Positions 55,484 to 63,756 of a stretch of DNA of 64,000 nt are shown here, in pieces. The stretch is from the NCBI RefSeq assembly GCF_001855565.1, contig NZ_MKCR01000027.1, forward strand, positions 1-64,000, in the 5' to 3' direction. Position 1 is the first letter of the stretch, and each line of letters starts with the position of its first letter. Source of the DNA: Chromobacterium amazonense. GTDB taxonomy: Bacteria > Pseudomonadota > Gammaproteobacteria > Burkholderiales > Chromobacteriaceae. Both the position numbers and the translations under genes were made by a program. Below the pieces are notes generated by a model. That model worked only from the letters and a program-made list of their open reading frames with translations. It searched no databases and was not told the DNA's origin.

Positions 55484-56347
55484 ATGCGCGCCCATTTCCT
55501 TCTCCGCTACCTGATCACGTTTGCTCTGCTCCTCGTCGCCGTCTGGATAGGCAAGGCCCTGTGGGACCATTACATGCTGTCGCCGTGGACGCGGGACGGC
55601 CGGATCAAGGCCGATGTGGTCTCCGTCGCCGCCGACGTGTCCGGCCTGGTGGCGGAGGTGGCCGTCAAGGACAACCAGCCGGTGCGCAAGGGCGACGCGC
55701 TGTTCGTGATCGACCCCAGCCGCTACCGCGCCGCGCTGGCACAGGCCGAGGCCGCGCTGGCCGGACACAAGGCGGACAAGCAGCGCCGCAGCAAGGAAGC
55801 GGCCCGCCGCGCCAGCCTCGATAGCGCCATCGTCTCCACCGAGAGCCGCGAGAGCGCCGATTTCGCCGCCGCGGCCGCCGACGCGCAGTACCAGGCGGCT
55901 GTCGCCGCGCGGGATCTGGCGGCGCTGAACCTGCAGCGCACCGTGGTGCGCGCGCCGACCGACGGCTACGTCACCAACCTCAACGTCCATGTCGGCGATT
56001 ACGCGGCCGCCGGCGCCGCGCGGCTGGCGCTGATCGACAGCCATTCGTTCTATGTGGACGGCTATTTCGAGGAAACCAAGCTCGGCAGCCTGAAAGTGGG
56101 CGACCGCGCCGAGGTGACGCTGATGAGCGATGGCCGCAAGCTCAGCGGCCGCATCGCCAGCATCGCCCGCGGCATCACCGACCGCGACGCGGTGACCGGG
56201 CGCGAGCTCTTGGCCGACGTCAATCCCACCTTCAACTGGGTGCGGCTGGCGCAGCGCGTGCCGGTGCGCATCGAGCTGCAGGCGCTGCCGAAAGATCTGG
56301 CGCTGATCGCCGGCCAGACCTGCACGGTGGTCATCGCCGGCCGTTGA
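55484..56347 (+). CDS. HlyD/AaeA-family periplasmic adaptor
   Basis: This 287-residue membrane-fusion protein has an N-terminal anchor (about residues 8-27) and YMLSPWTRDGRIKADVVSVAADVSGLVAEVAVKDNQPVRKGDALFVID, the AaeA/EmrA lipoyl-like signature. A short hairpin and the second lipoyl half (VRAPTDGYVTNLNVHVGDYA) follow, then a beta-barrel domain (YFEETKLGSLKVGDRAEVTLM). It links the FUSC pump to the NodT channel. A terminator follows. Confidence 0.92.
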   Translation: MRAHFLLRYLITFALLLVAVWIGKALWDHYMLSPWTRDGRIKADVVSVAADVSGLVAEVAVKDNQPVRKGDALFVIDPSRYRAALAQAEAALAGHKADKQRRSKEAARRASLDSAIVSTESRESADFAAAAADAQYQAAVAARDLAALNLQRTVVRAPTDGYVTNLNVHVGDYAAAGAARLALIDSHSFYVDGYFEETKLGSLKVGDRAEVTLMSDGRKLSGRIASIARGITDRDAVTGRELLADVNPTFNWVRLAQRVPVRIELQALPKDLALIAGQTCTVVIAGR

Positions 56348-56360
56348 TCCTGCTTCTGCC

Positions 56361-56386
56361 AAACCGCCGGTAGGCGGTTTTCTTTT
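56361..56386 (+). terminator. Rho-independent terminator after the HlyD gene
   Basis: AAACCGCC, loop GGTA, GGCGGTTT, then TCTTTT, 13 nt after the stop. It separates the efflux operon from the MarR transcription unit. Confidence 0.85.
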
Positions 56387-56395
56387 AGCAGTATT

Positions 56396-56430
56396 GCTAT
56401 ATAAATATAGCTATGTAAAAATAGCTATAT
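56396..56430 (+). promoter_or_regulatory. Overlapping palindromic MarR operator and promoter
   Basis: Two overlapping perfect palindromes occur in an AT-rich island: GCTATAT-AA-ATATAGC (56396-56411) and ATATAGCTAT-GTAAAA-ATAGCTATAT (56405-56430). They share ATATAGC. TATATAAAT-like -10 sequence is embedded, and the second palindrome runs into the ATG of the regulator gene (56429). Autorepression by the MarR protein is the natural reading. Confidence 0.75.
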
Positions 56431-56863
56431 GAGCAAAGCCATTTCCACCGAAGAAGCGACCCGCCTGCGCCAGCAGTTGATGACCATGGCGCGGCGGTTG
56501 CGCCGCCAGGGCAGCCAGGATGTGCTGCCGTTCGGCTTGTTGACCGTATTGGGCGCGATAGACCGCGCCGGCGGCGACATCACGCCGTCCGAGTTGGCCC
56601 GCAACGAAAATATGCGCTCGTCCAACCTGGCCGGCGCGCTGCGCGAGCTGGAGGCGGCGGCGCTGATCGTGCGCCGCCCGGACCCGCAAGACGGCCGCCG
56701 CGTCCGCGTCGGCTTGTCCGATGCCGGCCGGGCCGCGCTGGCGAGCAATCGCCATTTGCGCGATGGCTGGCTGCAACATGCCTTGGACAGCCTGGCCGCA
56801 GACGAGCGCGCCGTGCTGCTGCGCGCCGGCGAACTGCTGGAGCGGCTGGCCGCCATCGATTGA
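56429..56863 (+). CDS. MarR-family transcriptional regulator
   Basis: This 144-residue winged-helix repressor has LPFGLLTVLGAIDRAGGDITPSELARNENMRSSNLAGALRELEAAALIVRRPDPQDGRRVRVGLSDAGRAAL (about 35-105), matching the MarR recognition helix and wing (D-x-R-x-x-x-V). The start codon lies within the operator palindrome and has no ribosome-binding site, so the mRNA is probably leaderless, or a later start is used. It likely controls its own operon and perhaps the neighbouring efflux genes. Confidence 0.88.
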   Translation: MSKAISTEEATRLRQQLMTMARRLRRQGSQDVLPFGLLTVLGAIDRAGGDITPSELARNENMRSSNLAGALRELEAAALIVRRPDPQDGRRVRVGLSDAGRAALASNRHLRDGWLQHALDSLAADERAVLLRAGELLERLAAID

Positions 56864-56891
56864 ATCCTCTCCCTCCCCACAAGGAAACGCC

Positions 56892-57464
56892 ATGAAAACC
56901 GCGCTGCTGACGCTGGACTACATCAACGACATCATCCATCCGCAGGGCCGCATCGCCCGCTGCGCCGGCCACGCTGCCGAGCGCGGCGTGATTGCCGTGG
57001 CCAATCGCGCCAGCGCGTTGGCGCGCGCGCGCGGCTGGCCGGTGATTCACGTGAAGGTCGGGTTTTCGCCGTCCTATGTCGAAATGCCGCAGGGCTCGCC
57101 GATGTTCAGCCGCGCCGGCGAGTTCCAGGCGCTCAATCTGAACGGCGAGGGCACGGCCTTCCATGCCGATCTGGACGTGCAGCCCGGCGACGCCATCGTG
57201 GTCAAGCACCGCATCAGCCCGTTCTACGCCACCTCGCTGGAAGCGGTGCTGCGCGCCCAGCGCATCGAGCGGCTGGTGATCGCCGGCGTCAGCAGCACCT
57301 GGGCGGTGCAGGCGGCGGCGCGCGACGCGCACGATCGCGATTACCAGGTGCTGGTGCTGGAGCCGGCCTGCGCCGCGGCCAGCGAGGAGGAGCACCAGCT
57401 GTCGATGCGGCAGCTGGCCACCATCTCCAGCATCATCACGCTGGATCAGCTGGCCGCGCTGTGA
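56892..57464 (+). CDS. Isochorismatase-like protein lacking the catalytic cysteine
   Basis: This 190-residue protein has the cysteine-hydrolase fold: Asp9 in LLTLDYINDI, Lys in VVKHRISPFYATSL (about residue 103) and the cis-peptide loop VIAGVSSTWAVQAAARDA. In amidase-type members that loop ends in a nucleophilic Cys; here the position is Trp. True isochorismatases (EntB) also lack the Cys, so hydrolysis of a vinyl ether, or no catalysis, is possible. AAGGAA precedes the ATG. It lies between the MarR and FUSC-like genes and overlaps the latter. Confidence 0.82.
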   Translation: MKTALLTLDYINDIIHPQGRIARCAGHAAERGVIAVANRASALARARGWPVIHVKVGFSPSYVEMPQGSPMFSRAGEFQALNLNGEGTAFHADLDVQPGDAIVVKHRISPFYATSLEAVLRAQRIERLVIAGVSSTWAVQAAARDAHDRDYQVLVLEPACAAASEEEHQLSMRQLATISSIITLDQLAAL

Positions 57465-58405
57465 TGATTGCCCTGCGCCGGCTGTGGACGACACACTGCG
57501 ACGGCTATCTGGCGGTGCGCGTGCTAGTCCTGATCGGGCCGGCGCTGTTGCTGGCCTTGGCCGGCGGCGGCGAGCGGGCGCTGCAGGGCGGCATGTTGGC
57601 GGTGTGTTGCTTGATCGCGATGGAGCGCGGCCGGCTGGGCTGGAAAATGGGTATGGTTCAGGCCGCGCTGGCGCTGGCCGGCTGCTTGCTGTTGAGCCGG
57701 CTGTGGGCTTGGCCGCTGGTTTTCGCGCTGGCTTGCGCCGCGGCTGCGGAACTGGCGGGCCGGCTGGGCGCGCGCCAGGCGCGCTGGCGTTCCGTCGCCA
57801 ATTTCACTTTCATTCCCGCGCTGTATCTCGGCTGCGAGGCGGCGCAGGCCGGCGCGCCGGGCCTGACGGAGCTGTGGTCGGCCTGGCCGTGGCTGGCGAG
57901 TGGGGGCATGGCGGCGTGGTTAGTGCGCGGGCTGGCCGGCAGGCGGGACGCGCCGGCAAGCCGGCCTGGCGCCGCGCCGCAAACCGGCGTCGCCTTCGCT
58001 TGCGTTGGCCTGCTGGCTTGGTTGGCGGCGCATTTCCAGCTGCCGTGCGGCCAATGGCTGGTATGGTCCGGCGCCAGCGTGTGCGTCGGCGGTTTCGCCG
58101 CCATCCGCGACAAATGCTGGCAGCGCTGCAGCGGCGCGGCCATCGGCGTGCCGGCCGGCATGCTGTTGGCGCTGACTTTGCAGCCGTCTCCCGCGCTGCT
58201 GATGTTGCTGGGCGCGGCGGCGATGCTGACCTTGGCGTTGTTCCGCGCTTATCGGCCTGCCTTTGCCGCCCGCAGCGCCTTGGCCGCCGCTCATCTGAGC
58301 CTGCTAGGCGGCGCGGCTGTCATCCGCTTGCTGGATGTGGGGCTGGCGGCCGGGCTGGTGTCGCTGATGCTGGCGGCCGGCTACTGGTTGGCGCAGGCGC
58401 GCTAG
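57464..58405 (+). CDS. FUSC-like integral membrane protein, half-size
   Basis: This protein of about 313 residues has some ten hydrophobic segments. It shows two repeats of a five-helix unit, each with an arginine-bearing loop (MERGRLGWKMGMVQAALALAGCLLL; IRDKCWQRCSGAAIGVPAGMLLAL) like the FUSC/DUF2955 pattern (R..Ga.lG...a). There is no cytoplasmic domain, unlike the upstream FUSC protein. It starts at ATG 57464 (or GTG 57461), overlapping the previous stop. Its stop codon shares CTAG with the convergent gene. Transport is inferred. Confidence 0.65.
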   Translation: MIALRRLWTTHCDGYLAVRVLVLIGPALLLALAGGGERALQGGMLAVCCLIAMERGRLGWKMGMVQAALALAGCLLLSRLWAWPLVFALACAAAAELAGRLGARQARWRSVANFTFIPALYLGCEAAQAGAPGLTELWSAWPWLASGGMAAWLVRGLAGRRDAPASRPGAAPQTGVAFACVGLLAWLAAHFQLPCGQWLVWSGASVCVGGFAAIRDKCWQRCSGAAIGVPAGMLLALTLQPSPALLMLLGAAAMLTLALFRAYRPAFAARSALAAAHLSLLGGAAVIRLLDVGLAAGLVSLMLAAGYWLAQAR

Positions 58406-61400
58406 GGAGTGGGCACCGCTTGTTGGCCCGTCAGCCGCTGCGTCATCGCGTCCTCGGCCAGCGGCGTGCCCAACAAGTAGCCTTGCATCGCTTCGCAACC
58501 GAGTTTTTTCAGGAAGCGCTGCTGCGCTTCGCTCTCCACCCCTTCGGCCAGCGTCTGCATGCCCAGCGCGCCGGCCAGGTGGACGATGGCGCTGACGATG
58601 GCGGCGTTTTCTTCGTCGTTCGGCAGATCGTTGATGAAGGAGCGGTCTATCTTGACGGTGTCCGGCGCGAAGCGCTTCAGATAGGCCAGGCTGGAGTAGC
58701 CGGTGCCGAAATCGTCCACCGACAGCCGCACGCCCATGGCCTTGATCACGGCCAACTGGCGCGAGGCTAGGTCGGCATCGGCCATCAGCGTGCTTTCCGT
58801 CACCTCCAGCTCCAGGCAATGGCCGGGCAGCTTGTGTTGCTGCAGGGCCTCGCGCACGTCGTCGAGGAAGTCGTGGCGCATCAGCTGGTGCGCCGAGACG
58901 TTGACGGCGACTCGGATCGGCCCCAATCCGTCTTCCAGCCAGCGGCTGGCCTGGCGGCAGGCTTCGTTCAGCACCCAGCGTCCCAGCGGCACGATCAGGC
59001 CGGTGTCCTCGGCCACCGGGATGAAGCGGCTGGGCATGATCAGGCCTTGTTCCGGGTCGCGCCAGCGCAGCAGCGCTTCGCAACCCAGCAGCCGCTGGCC
59101 GGCCATGTCGTATTGCGGCTGGTAGACCAGGTACAGCTGGCCCAGCTCCATCGCCCGCCGCAGGCGGTTTTCCATCAGCAGCCGCTCGGCCACCTGGGTG
59201 TTCATCTCGCGGGTGTAGAAGCGGAAGGTGTTCCGGCCATGCGCCTTGGCGTGGTACATCGCCAGGTCCGCGTTCATCAGCAGGGTCTGGATGTCGCTGC
59301 CGTCGTCCGGCATCAGGCTGATGCCTATGCTGCAGCCGACCACCAGCGAGTGGGCACCGATCTGGAACGGCTGCTGCATGGTGCGCAGGATGCGCTCGGC
59401 GATCAGCGCGGCTTCGCTGGGTTGATTGATGGATGGCAGGATCAGCACGAATTCGTCGCCGCCGGTGCGGCCGACGGTGTCCACGCCGCGCACCGACTCC
59501 GCCAGCCGCCGCGCCACCTGTTTCAGCAGCTCGTCGCCGGCGCAGTGGCCCAGCGTGTCGTTGATGTTCTTGAAGTGGTCCAGGTCGACGAACAGCACCC
59601 CCAGCTGGTTGTGCTGCAGCTCGGCCTGGCGGATGGCCTGGTGCAGCCTGTCGTTGACCAGGACGCGGTTGGGCAGGTCGGTCAGCGCGTCGTACTCCGC
59701 CATGTGCTGCACCCGCGCCTCTTGTTCCTTGCGCTCGGAAATGTCGGAGAACAGCGCGATGAAGTGGCTGACCGCGCCTTGGGCGTCCTGCAGGATGCTG
59801 ATATTGACCCAGCACGGGAAATGATCGCCGTTCTTGCGCTGGTTCCAGATTTCGCCGGCCCATTGCCCGCGCTGCTGCAGCGTCTGCCACATCTGCTGGA
59901 AAAAGGCCGGGTCGTGGCGGTCGGAGAACAGCAGGGCGGGTTTCTGGCCCTGCACTTCGGCCTCGCTGTAGCCGGTGATGGCGCTGAAGGCGCGGTTGAC
60001 GGTGAGGATGCGGTTGTCCGCGTCGGCGATCAGGATGGCCTCATTGCTGGACTCGAACACCTGGGCGGCCAGCCTGAGCTGGCGCTCGGTCATGCGGCGG
60101 ATGCTGATGTCGCGCGCGGTGGCGCACAGATAGCGCTCGCCCTCGTACTGCAGCTGGTTGACGGTGATTTCCAGATACAGCGCGGCATCGCCGTCGCCGT
60201 GGCGGGTTTCGAAGGTCAGCGGGAAGGAGCCTGGCGGGTGGCGGAACAGCGCGTCCACCAGCTCCGGCCGCCGCCGCAGCGCCAGGTTGCAGTACACCAC
60301 TTCGCCGCGGTCGCTGCGCAGCGCCACCATGTCGGTGGCGTTGTCGATCATGAAATGGCTCAGCCTGAGTTCGCGCGCTTGTTCCTTCAGCGACAGATGG
60401 CTCTGCGCCAGATCATGCTGGTAGCGCCGCACCAGCGCGCTGACCCAGCGCACGAAATACCAGCACAGGAAGCCGGCGCACAGCATGGCCACCAGCGTCA
60501 TGCCCAGAGTGGCGACGATGCGTTCGGCCAGGCGGCCTTTGAGGCGCTGCGCGGCGCGCAGGCTGTCGTCCTGTATCGTCTGCACCCGCATGCTGGTGAC
60601 CAGGGTCCAGTCCCAGCCCGGCAGCTGGCGCGCGTAGGCCAGATAGGTCTCGCCGGATTGGCTGTCGCCGCCGCGGTTGAATTCGATAAAGCCGCCGCGC
60701 TTGCCCAGCTGGATCAACTGCAGCGCGCGTTCGCGCTCGGCCTGCGGCAACACCTTGTAATGGCGTCCCACCAGCGAGGGCTGGCTGGGGTAGAGCCGGA
60801 TCAGGCCGTTATTGTCTATGATCATCAGCTCGCCGCCGCTCTGCCCCAGCCGCATGCGCGCCAGCGTGTCCAGGCCCTGTTGCTGCAGCGCCGTCTCGAC
60901 ATTGCTGATGTATTCGCCGCTGCCGATCAGCCAGTTGTAATGCGGAAAGCGCCGGGCATAGGTGATCTTGTCGTCCATGTGGATGCCGCCGGGTAGATAC
61001 CAGCGGTAGGACGAGAAGCCGCGGCCGGAGGCGTTGCTGACCGATTCGATCAGGCTCTTCATGATGTAGCGGCCGCGGTCGTCGCGGTTTTGCAGCAGCG
61101 AGCTGCCCTCGCGTTGCGGCGCGGTGGGCAGCAGCACGCATTGGCCGTCCAGGGTGTCGATGAAGAAATAGCCGCGGCCATCGAAATAGCGCAAGGGGCG
61201 TAGCGCCTCGATGATCAGCCGCTGCACTTGCGCCGGGCTTTGCCGCGCATGCTCGCGCCGCCAGATGGCGTCGGCCAGCTTCCAGGCCTGCTCCACCTGC
61301 TCCTGCAACTGATGGCGCATGGTGTCGTTGGTGCGCTCGCGCAGCGCGGACAGCAGCAGCGCGGCATGGTCGGTGTAGCCTTGCAGATTGTCGCGCGCGC

Positions 61401-61557
61401 GCGCGGCGGCTTCTTGCTCGATGTTTTGTCGTCCGGATTGAAAATCGCGCCAGCTCATCATCAGGAAATAGCTGGTCAGTGTCAGCGCGAGCGCAAACAC
61501 GATGGCCAAGGTGCCAAACAACTGCAAGCGCGACAGCCTGGCTTGATTCAACTCCAT
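58402..61557 (-). CDS. Cache-PAS-GGDEF-EAL cyclic di-GMP signalling protein
   Basis: This is a 1051-residue membrane sensor. A transmembrane helix (12-33) is followed by a periplasmic double Cache-2-type region with two repeats (GRGYFFIDTLDGQCVLLP...YARRFPHYNWLIGSGEYI and GELMIIDNNGLIRLYP...YARQLPGWDWTLVTS). A second helix (~345-367) follows, then two PAS domains. The GGDEF is intact (GGDEF from residue 699, I-site RGVD upstream) and so is the EAL (EALLRW from residue 827, DDFGTGYSSL). Both cyclase and phosphodiesterase motifs are complete. It starts at ATG 61557 or GTG 61560. Confidence 0.92.
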   Translation of the reverse strand: MELNQARLSRLQLFGTLAIVFALALTLTSYFLMMSWRDFQSGRQNIEQEAAARARDNLQGYTDHAALLLSALRERTNDTMRHQLQEQVEQAWKLADAIWRREHARQSPAQVQRLIIEALRPLRYFDGRGYFFIDTLDGQCVLLPTAPQREGSSLLQNRDDRGRYIMKSLIESVSNASGRGFSSYRWYLPGGIHMDDKITYARRFPHYNWLIGSGEYISNVETALQQQGLDTLARMRLGQSGGELMIIDNNGLIRLYPSQPSLVGRHYKVLPQAERERALQLIQLGKRGGFIEFNRGGDSQSGETYLAYARQLPGWDWTLVTSMRVQTIQDDSLRAAQRLKGRLAERIVATLGMTLVAMLCAGFLCWYFVRWVSALVRRYQHDLAQSHLSLKEQARELRLSHFMIDNATDMVALRSDRGEVVYCNLALRRRPELVDALFRHPPGSFPLTFETRHGDGDAALYLEITVNQLQYEGERYLCATARDISIRRMTERQLRLAAQVFESSNEAILIADADNRILTVNRAFSAITGYSEAEVQGQKPALLFSDRHDPAFFQQMWQTLQQRGQWAGEIWNQRKNGDHFPCWVNISILQDAQGAVSHFIALFSDISERKEQEARVQHMAEYDALTDLPNRVLVNDRLHQAIRQAELQHNQLGVLFVDLDHFKNINDTLGHCAGDELLKQVARRLAESVRGVDTVGRTGGDEFVLILPSINQPSEAALIAERILRTMQQPFQIGAHSLVVGCSIGISLMPDDGSDIQTLLMNADLAMYHAKAHGRNTFRFYTREMNTQVAERLLMENRLRRAMELGQLYLVYQPQYDMAGQRLLGCEALLRWRDPEQGLIMPSRFIPVAEDTGLIVPLGRWVLNEACRQASRWLEDGLGPIRVAVNVSAHQLMRHDFLDDVREALQQHKLPGHCLELEVTESTLMADADLASRQLAVIKAMGVRLSVDDFGTGYSSLAYLKRFAPDTVKIDRSFINDLPNDEENAAIVSAIVHLAGALGMQTLAEGVESEAQQRFLKKLGCEAMQGYLLGTPLAEDAMTQRLTGQQAVPTP

Positions 61558-61663
61558 CACCGATCCGGAACTTCGAAAAAGGATGATCAGTATACGGGAA
61601 TATCCTGTATGTCATGGAAAATTGTCGGGCGGCCGCGGCGATTTTCCGCTAGAATCGCGGCCG

Positions 61664-62124
61664 GAAGTCAGTCAGACAATCGCCGCGCCCGCAAGGGCGG
61701 GGAGGAAAGTCCGGGCTCCGCAGAGCAGGATGCCGGCTAACGGCCGGGCGCCGCGAGGCGACGGAAAGTGGAACAGAGAGCTGAACCGCCGATGGCCGGA
61801 CTTGTCGACCGCAAGGTCGACAATGTCTTTTTGGAGGGCTAGTCCCGACAAAAACCCGCAAGGGCGGATCAGGCAAGGGTGAAAAGGTGTACCGGGAGGC
61901 GCAAGCCGTACCGGACGGGCGGGGCAACCCGCTTGCGGTAAGAGCGCACCGCGGACGTGGCAACACGGACGGCAGGCTAAACCCCATCCGGAGCAAGACC
62001 AAATAGGGGGGCGCTAACGTGGCTCGCGTTGTCCCCGGGTAGGTTGCTTGAGCCTGCTGGCAACGGCAGGCCTAGAGGAATGATTGTCCAACGACAGAAC
62101 CCGGCTTATCGACTGACTTCCACC
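61664..62124 (+). ncRNA. rnpB: RNase P RNA, bacterial class A
   Basis: This ~460-nt gene begins GAAGTCAGTCAGACAATCGCCGC and ends CGGCTTATCGACTGACTTCC, whose ends pair (P1). The conserved cores GGGGAGGAAAGTCCGGGCTCC (P4 5' side), GGTAAGAGCGCACC, and CAAATAGGG...ACAGAACCCGGCTTATCG are present. TAGAAT (61650-61655) lies 8 nt before the start as the -10 box. It processes tRNA 5' ends. Confidence 0.96.
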
Positions 62125-62147
62125 CCCATTACTCGCGGCTATCGATC

Positions 62148-62176
62148 TTGCTTAAAAAATAAGCAAAAATTTTTCC
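62148..62176 (+). terminator. Terminator after rnpB
   Basis: TTGCTTA pairs with TAAGCAA around an A-rich loop and is followed by AAATTTTTCC. It is weakly GC-paired but well placed 24 nt after the RNA end and before dusB. Confidence 0.55.
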
Positions 62177-62238
62177 CCGCCGCCGCGAATCGCTATACAA
62201 TACCGACCCTTCCCGCCATTACCCGTATTTGAATTGTC

Positions 62239-63297
62239 ATGCAGATAGGACCGTACCAACTGAAAAACCGGCTGATCGTAGCGCCGATGGCCGGGGTGAC
62301 GGACAGGCCCTTCCGCATGTTGTGCAAGCGCCTGGGCGCCGGCATGGCCGTTTCGGAGATGATCACCGCCAACAAGGCCTTGTGGACCACGCCGAAGACG
62401 CTGCGCCGCGCCAACCACGAGGGCGAAGTGGAGCCCATCGTGGTGCAGATCGCCGGCGGCGAGCCGCAGGTGCTGGCCGAGGCGGCGCGACTCAACGTCG
62501 AGCACGGCGCGCAGATCATCGACATCAATATGGGCTGCCCGGCGAAGAAGGTATGCAATGTGGCCGCCGGATCGGCGCTGCTGCGCGATCTGGACAATGT
62601 CGGGCGGATACTGGAAGCGGTGGTGAAGGCGGTGGACGTGCCGGTGACGCTAAAGACCCGCACCGGCTGGAGCCGGGAGGTGAAGACGGCGCTGCGGGTG
62701 GCCAGAATGGCGGAAGAGGCTGGCATCGCCGCGCTGGCGCTGCATGGCCGCACCCGCGAGGACATGTACCGCGGCGACGCCGAGTACGACACGATACGCG
62801 AGGTGAAGCGGGCGGTGTCCATCCCGGTGGTGGCCAACGGCGACATCGATTCGCCTCTCAAGGCCAAGCATGTGCTGGATTACACCGGCGCCGATGCGAT
62901 CATGATAGGCCGTGCGGCGCAGGGTCGGCCGTGGATTTTCCGCGAGATCCAGCATTATCTGGAGACTGGGGAGCTGTTGCCGCCGCCGACGGTGGGCGAG
63001 ATCCGCGAGATGATGCTGGGCCATCTGGACGAGCTGTACGGCTTTTACGGCGAGTATTCGGGTTGCCGCATCGCCCGCAAGCACATCGCCTGGTATACCA
63101 AGGGCCTGGCGGGCGGCAACGCTTTCCGCCAGCAGATGTACCGCTTGGAAAGCACGGACGAACAGCGCCGCGCGGTGGGTGAGTATTTCTCTCGCCTTGG
63201 CGACGCCGGGGATCGTCTAAGCTATGTAGTCGAGGATGAGGACAAGTTGGACCGCGACAGCGACGCCGTGGCGGAGGGCGAGGCCTGCGGCGGCTGA
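62239..63297 (+). CDS. dusB: tRNA-dihydrouridine synthase B
   Basis: This 352-residue FMN enzyme reduces uridine 17 in tRNA. VAPMAGVTDRPFRMLCKRLGAG (about 14-35), DINMGCPAKKVCNVAAGSALL with the catalytic Cys (about 102), LKTRTGWSR, ALHGRTRED, VANGDIDSP and MIGRAAQGRPWIF follow the Dus pattern, and the C-terminal helical domain is present. A ~17-residue acidic tail (EDEDKLDRDSDAVAEGEACGG) is extra. It precedes fis, the classic dusB-fis operon. Confidence 0.95.
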   Translation: MQIGPYQLKNRLIVAPMAGVTDRPFRMLCKRLGAGMAVSEMITANKALWTTPKTLRRANHEGEVEPIVVQIAGGEPQVLAEAARLNVEHGAQIIDINMGCPAKKVCNVAAGSALLRDLDNVGRILEAVVKAVDVPVTLKTRTGWSREVKTALRVARMAEEAGIAALALHGRTREDMYRGDAEYDTIREVKRAVSIPVVANGDIDSPLKAKHVLDYTGADAIMIGRAAQGRPWIFREIQHYLETGELLPPPTVGEIREMMLGHLDELYGFYGEYSGCRIARKHIAWYTKGLAGGNAFRQQMYRLESTDEQRRAVGEYFSRLGDAGDRLSYVVEDEDKLDRDSDAVAEGEACGG

Positions 63298-63344
63298 ATC
63301 GGCGCGGACCTTACGGGAACCCTACTCTGGATATCAATAACAAG

Positions 63345-63581
63345 ATGCAAAACAACGATCACATATCGCAGTCGGTGCGGCTGGCGATGGAGCAATATTT
63401 TCGCGATCTGGACGGCGAGGCGCCTTCCGCCATTTACGACATGGTGCTCGCCTGTGTCGAAAAGCCGCTGTTGGAGGTGGTGCTGATACACACCCAGGGC
63501 AACCAGACGCGAGCGGCGGAGTTGCTGGGCTTGAACCGCAACACCCTCCGCAAAAAGATGAAGTCGTATGATTTGATTTGA
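63345..63581 (+). CDS. fis: DNA-binding protein Fis
   Basis: This 78-residue nucleoid protein has the Fis C-terminal helix-turn-helix: PLLEVVLIHTQGNQTRAAELLGLNRNTLRKKMKSYDLI (about 41-78). The N-terminal beta-hairpin arms are shorter than in E. coli (98 residues), as is common in betaproteobacteria. It modulates rRNA transcription and chromosome structure. Cotranscribed with dusB, 47 nt downstream. Confidence 0.95.
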   Translation: MQNNDHISQSVRLAMEQYFRDLDGEAPSAIYDMVLACVEKPLLEVVLIHTQGNQTRAAELLGLNRNTLRKKMKSYDLI

Positions 63582-63586
63582 AGATA

Positions 63587-63625
63587 AACCGGCCAAACTG
63601 CTTAACAGGATGGCCGGTTTTTTTT
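63587..63625 (+). terminator. Rho-independent terminator after fis
   Basis: AACCGGCCA (63587-63595) pairs with TGGCCGGTT (63611-63619), followed by six more T residues. Confidence 0.92.
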
Positions 63626-63756
63626 GCCCCCTCTCGCGCGGAGAGCCTTGGGGCTGGGGATTCGATGGACAGGCGGCCGCAGTGCGACCGAGGCGCACGT
63701 TGGCGGCCTGAGCCGGTTTTTATTGTTTTTATCCATAGCCAAAGCGGTAGAGAAAC

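Noticed and set aside
58402-58405. CTAG shared as the stop codon of two convergent genes
   Set aside because: A neat overlap, but common in compact genomes and without clear significance.
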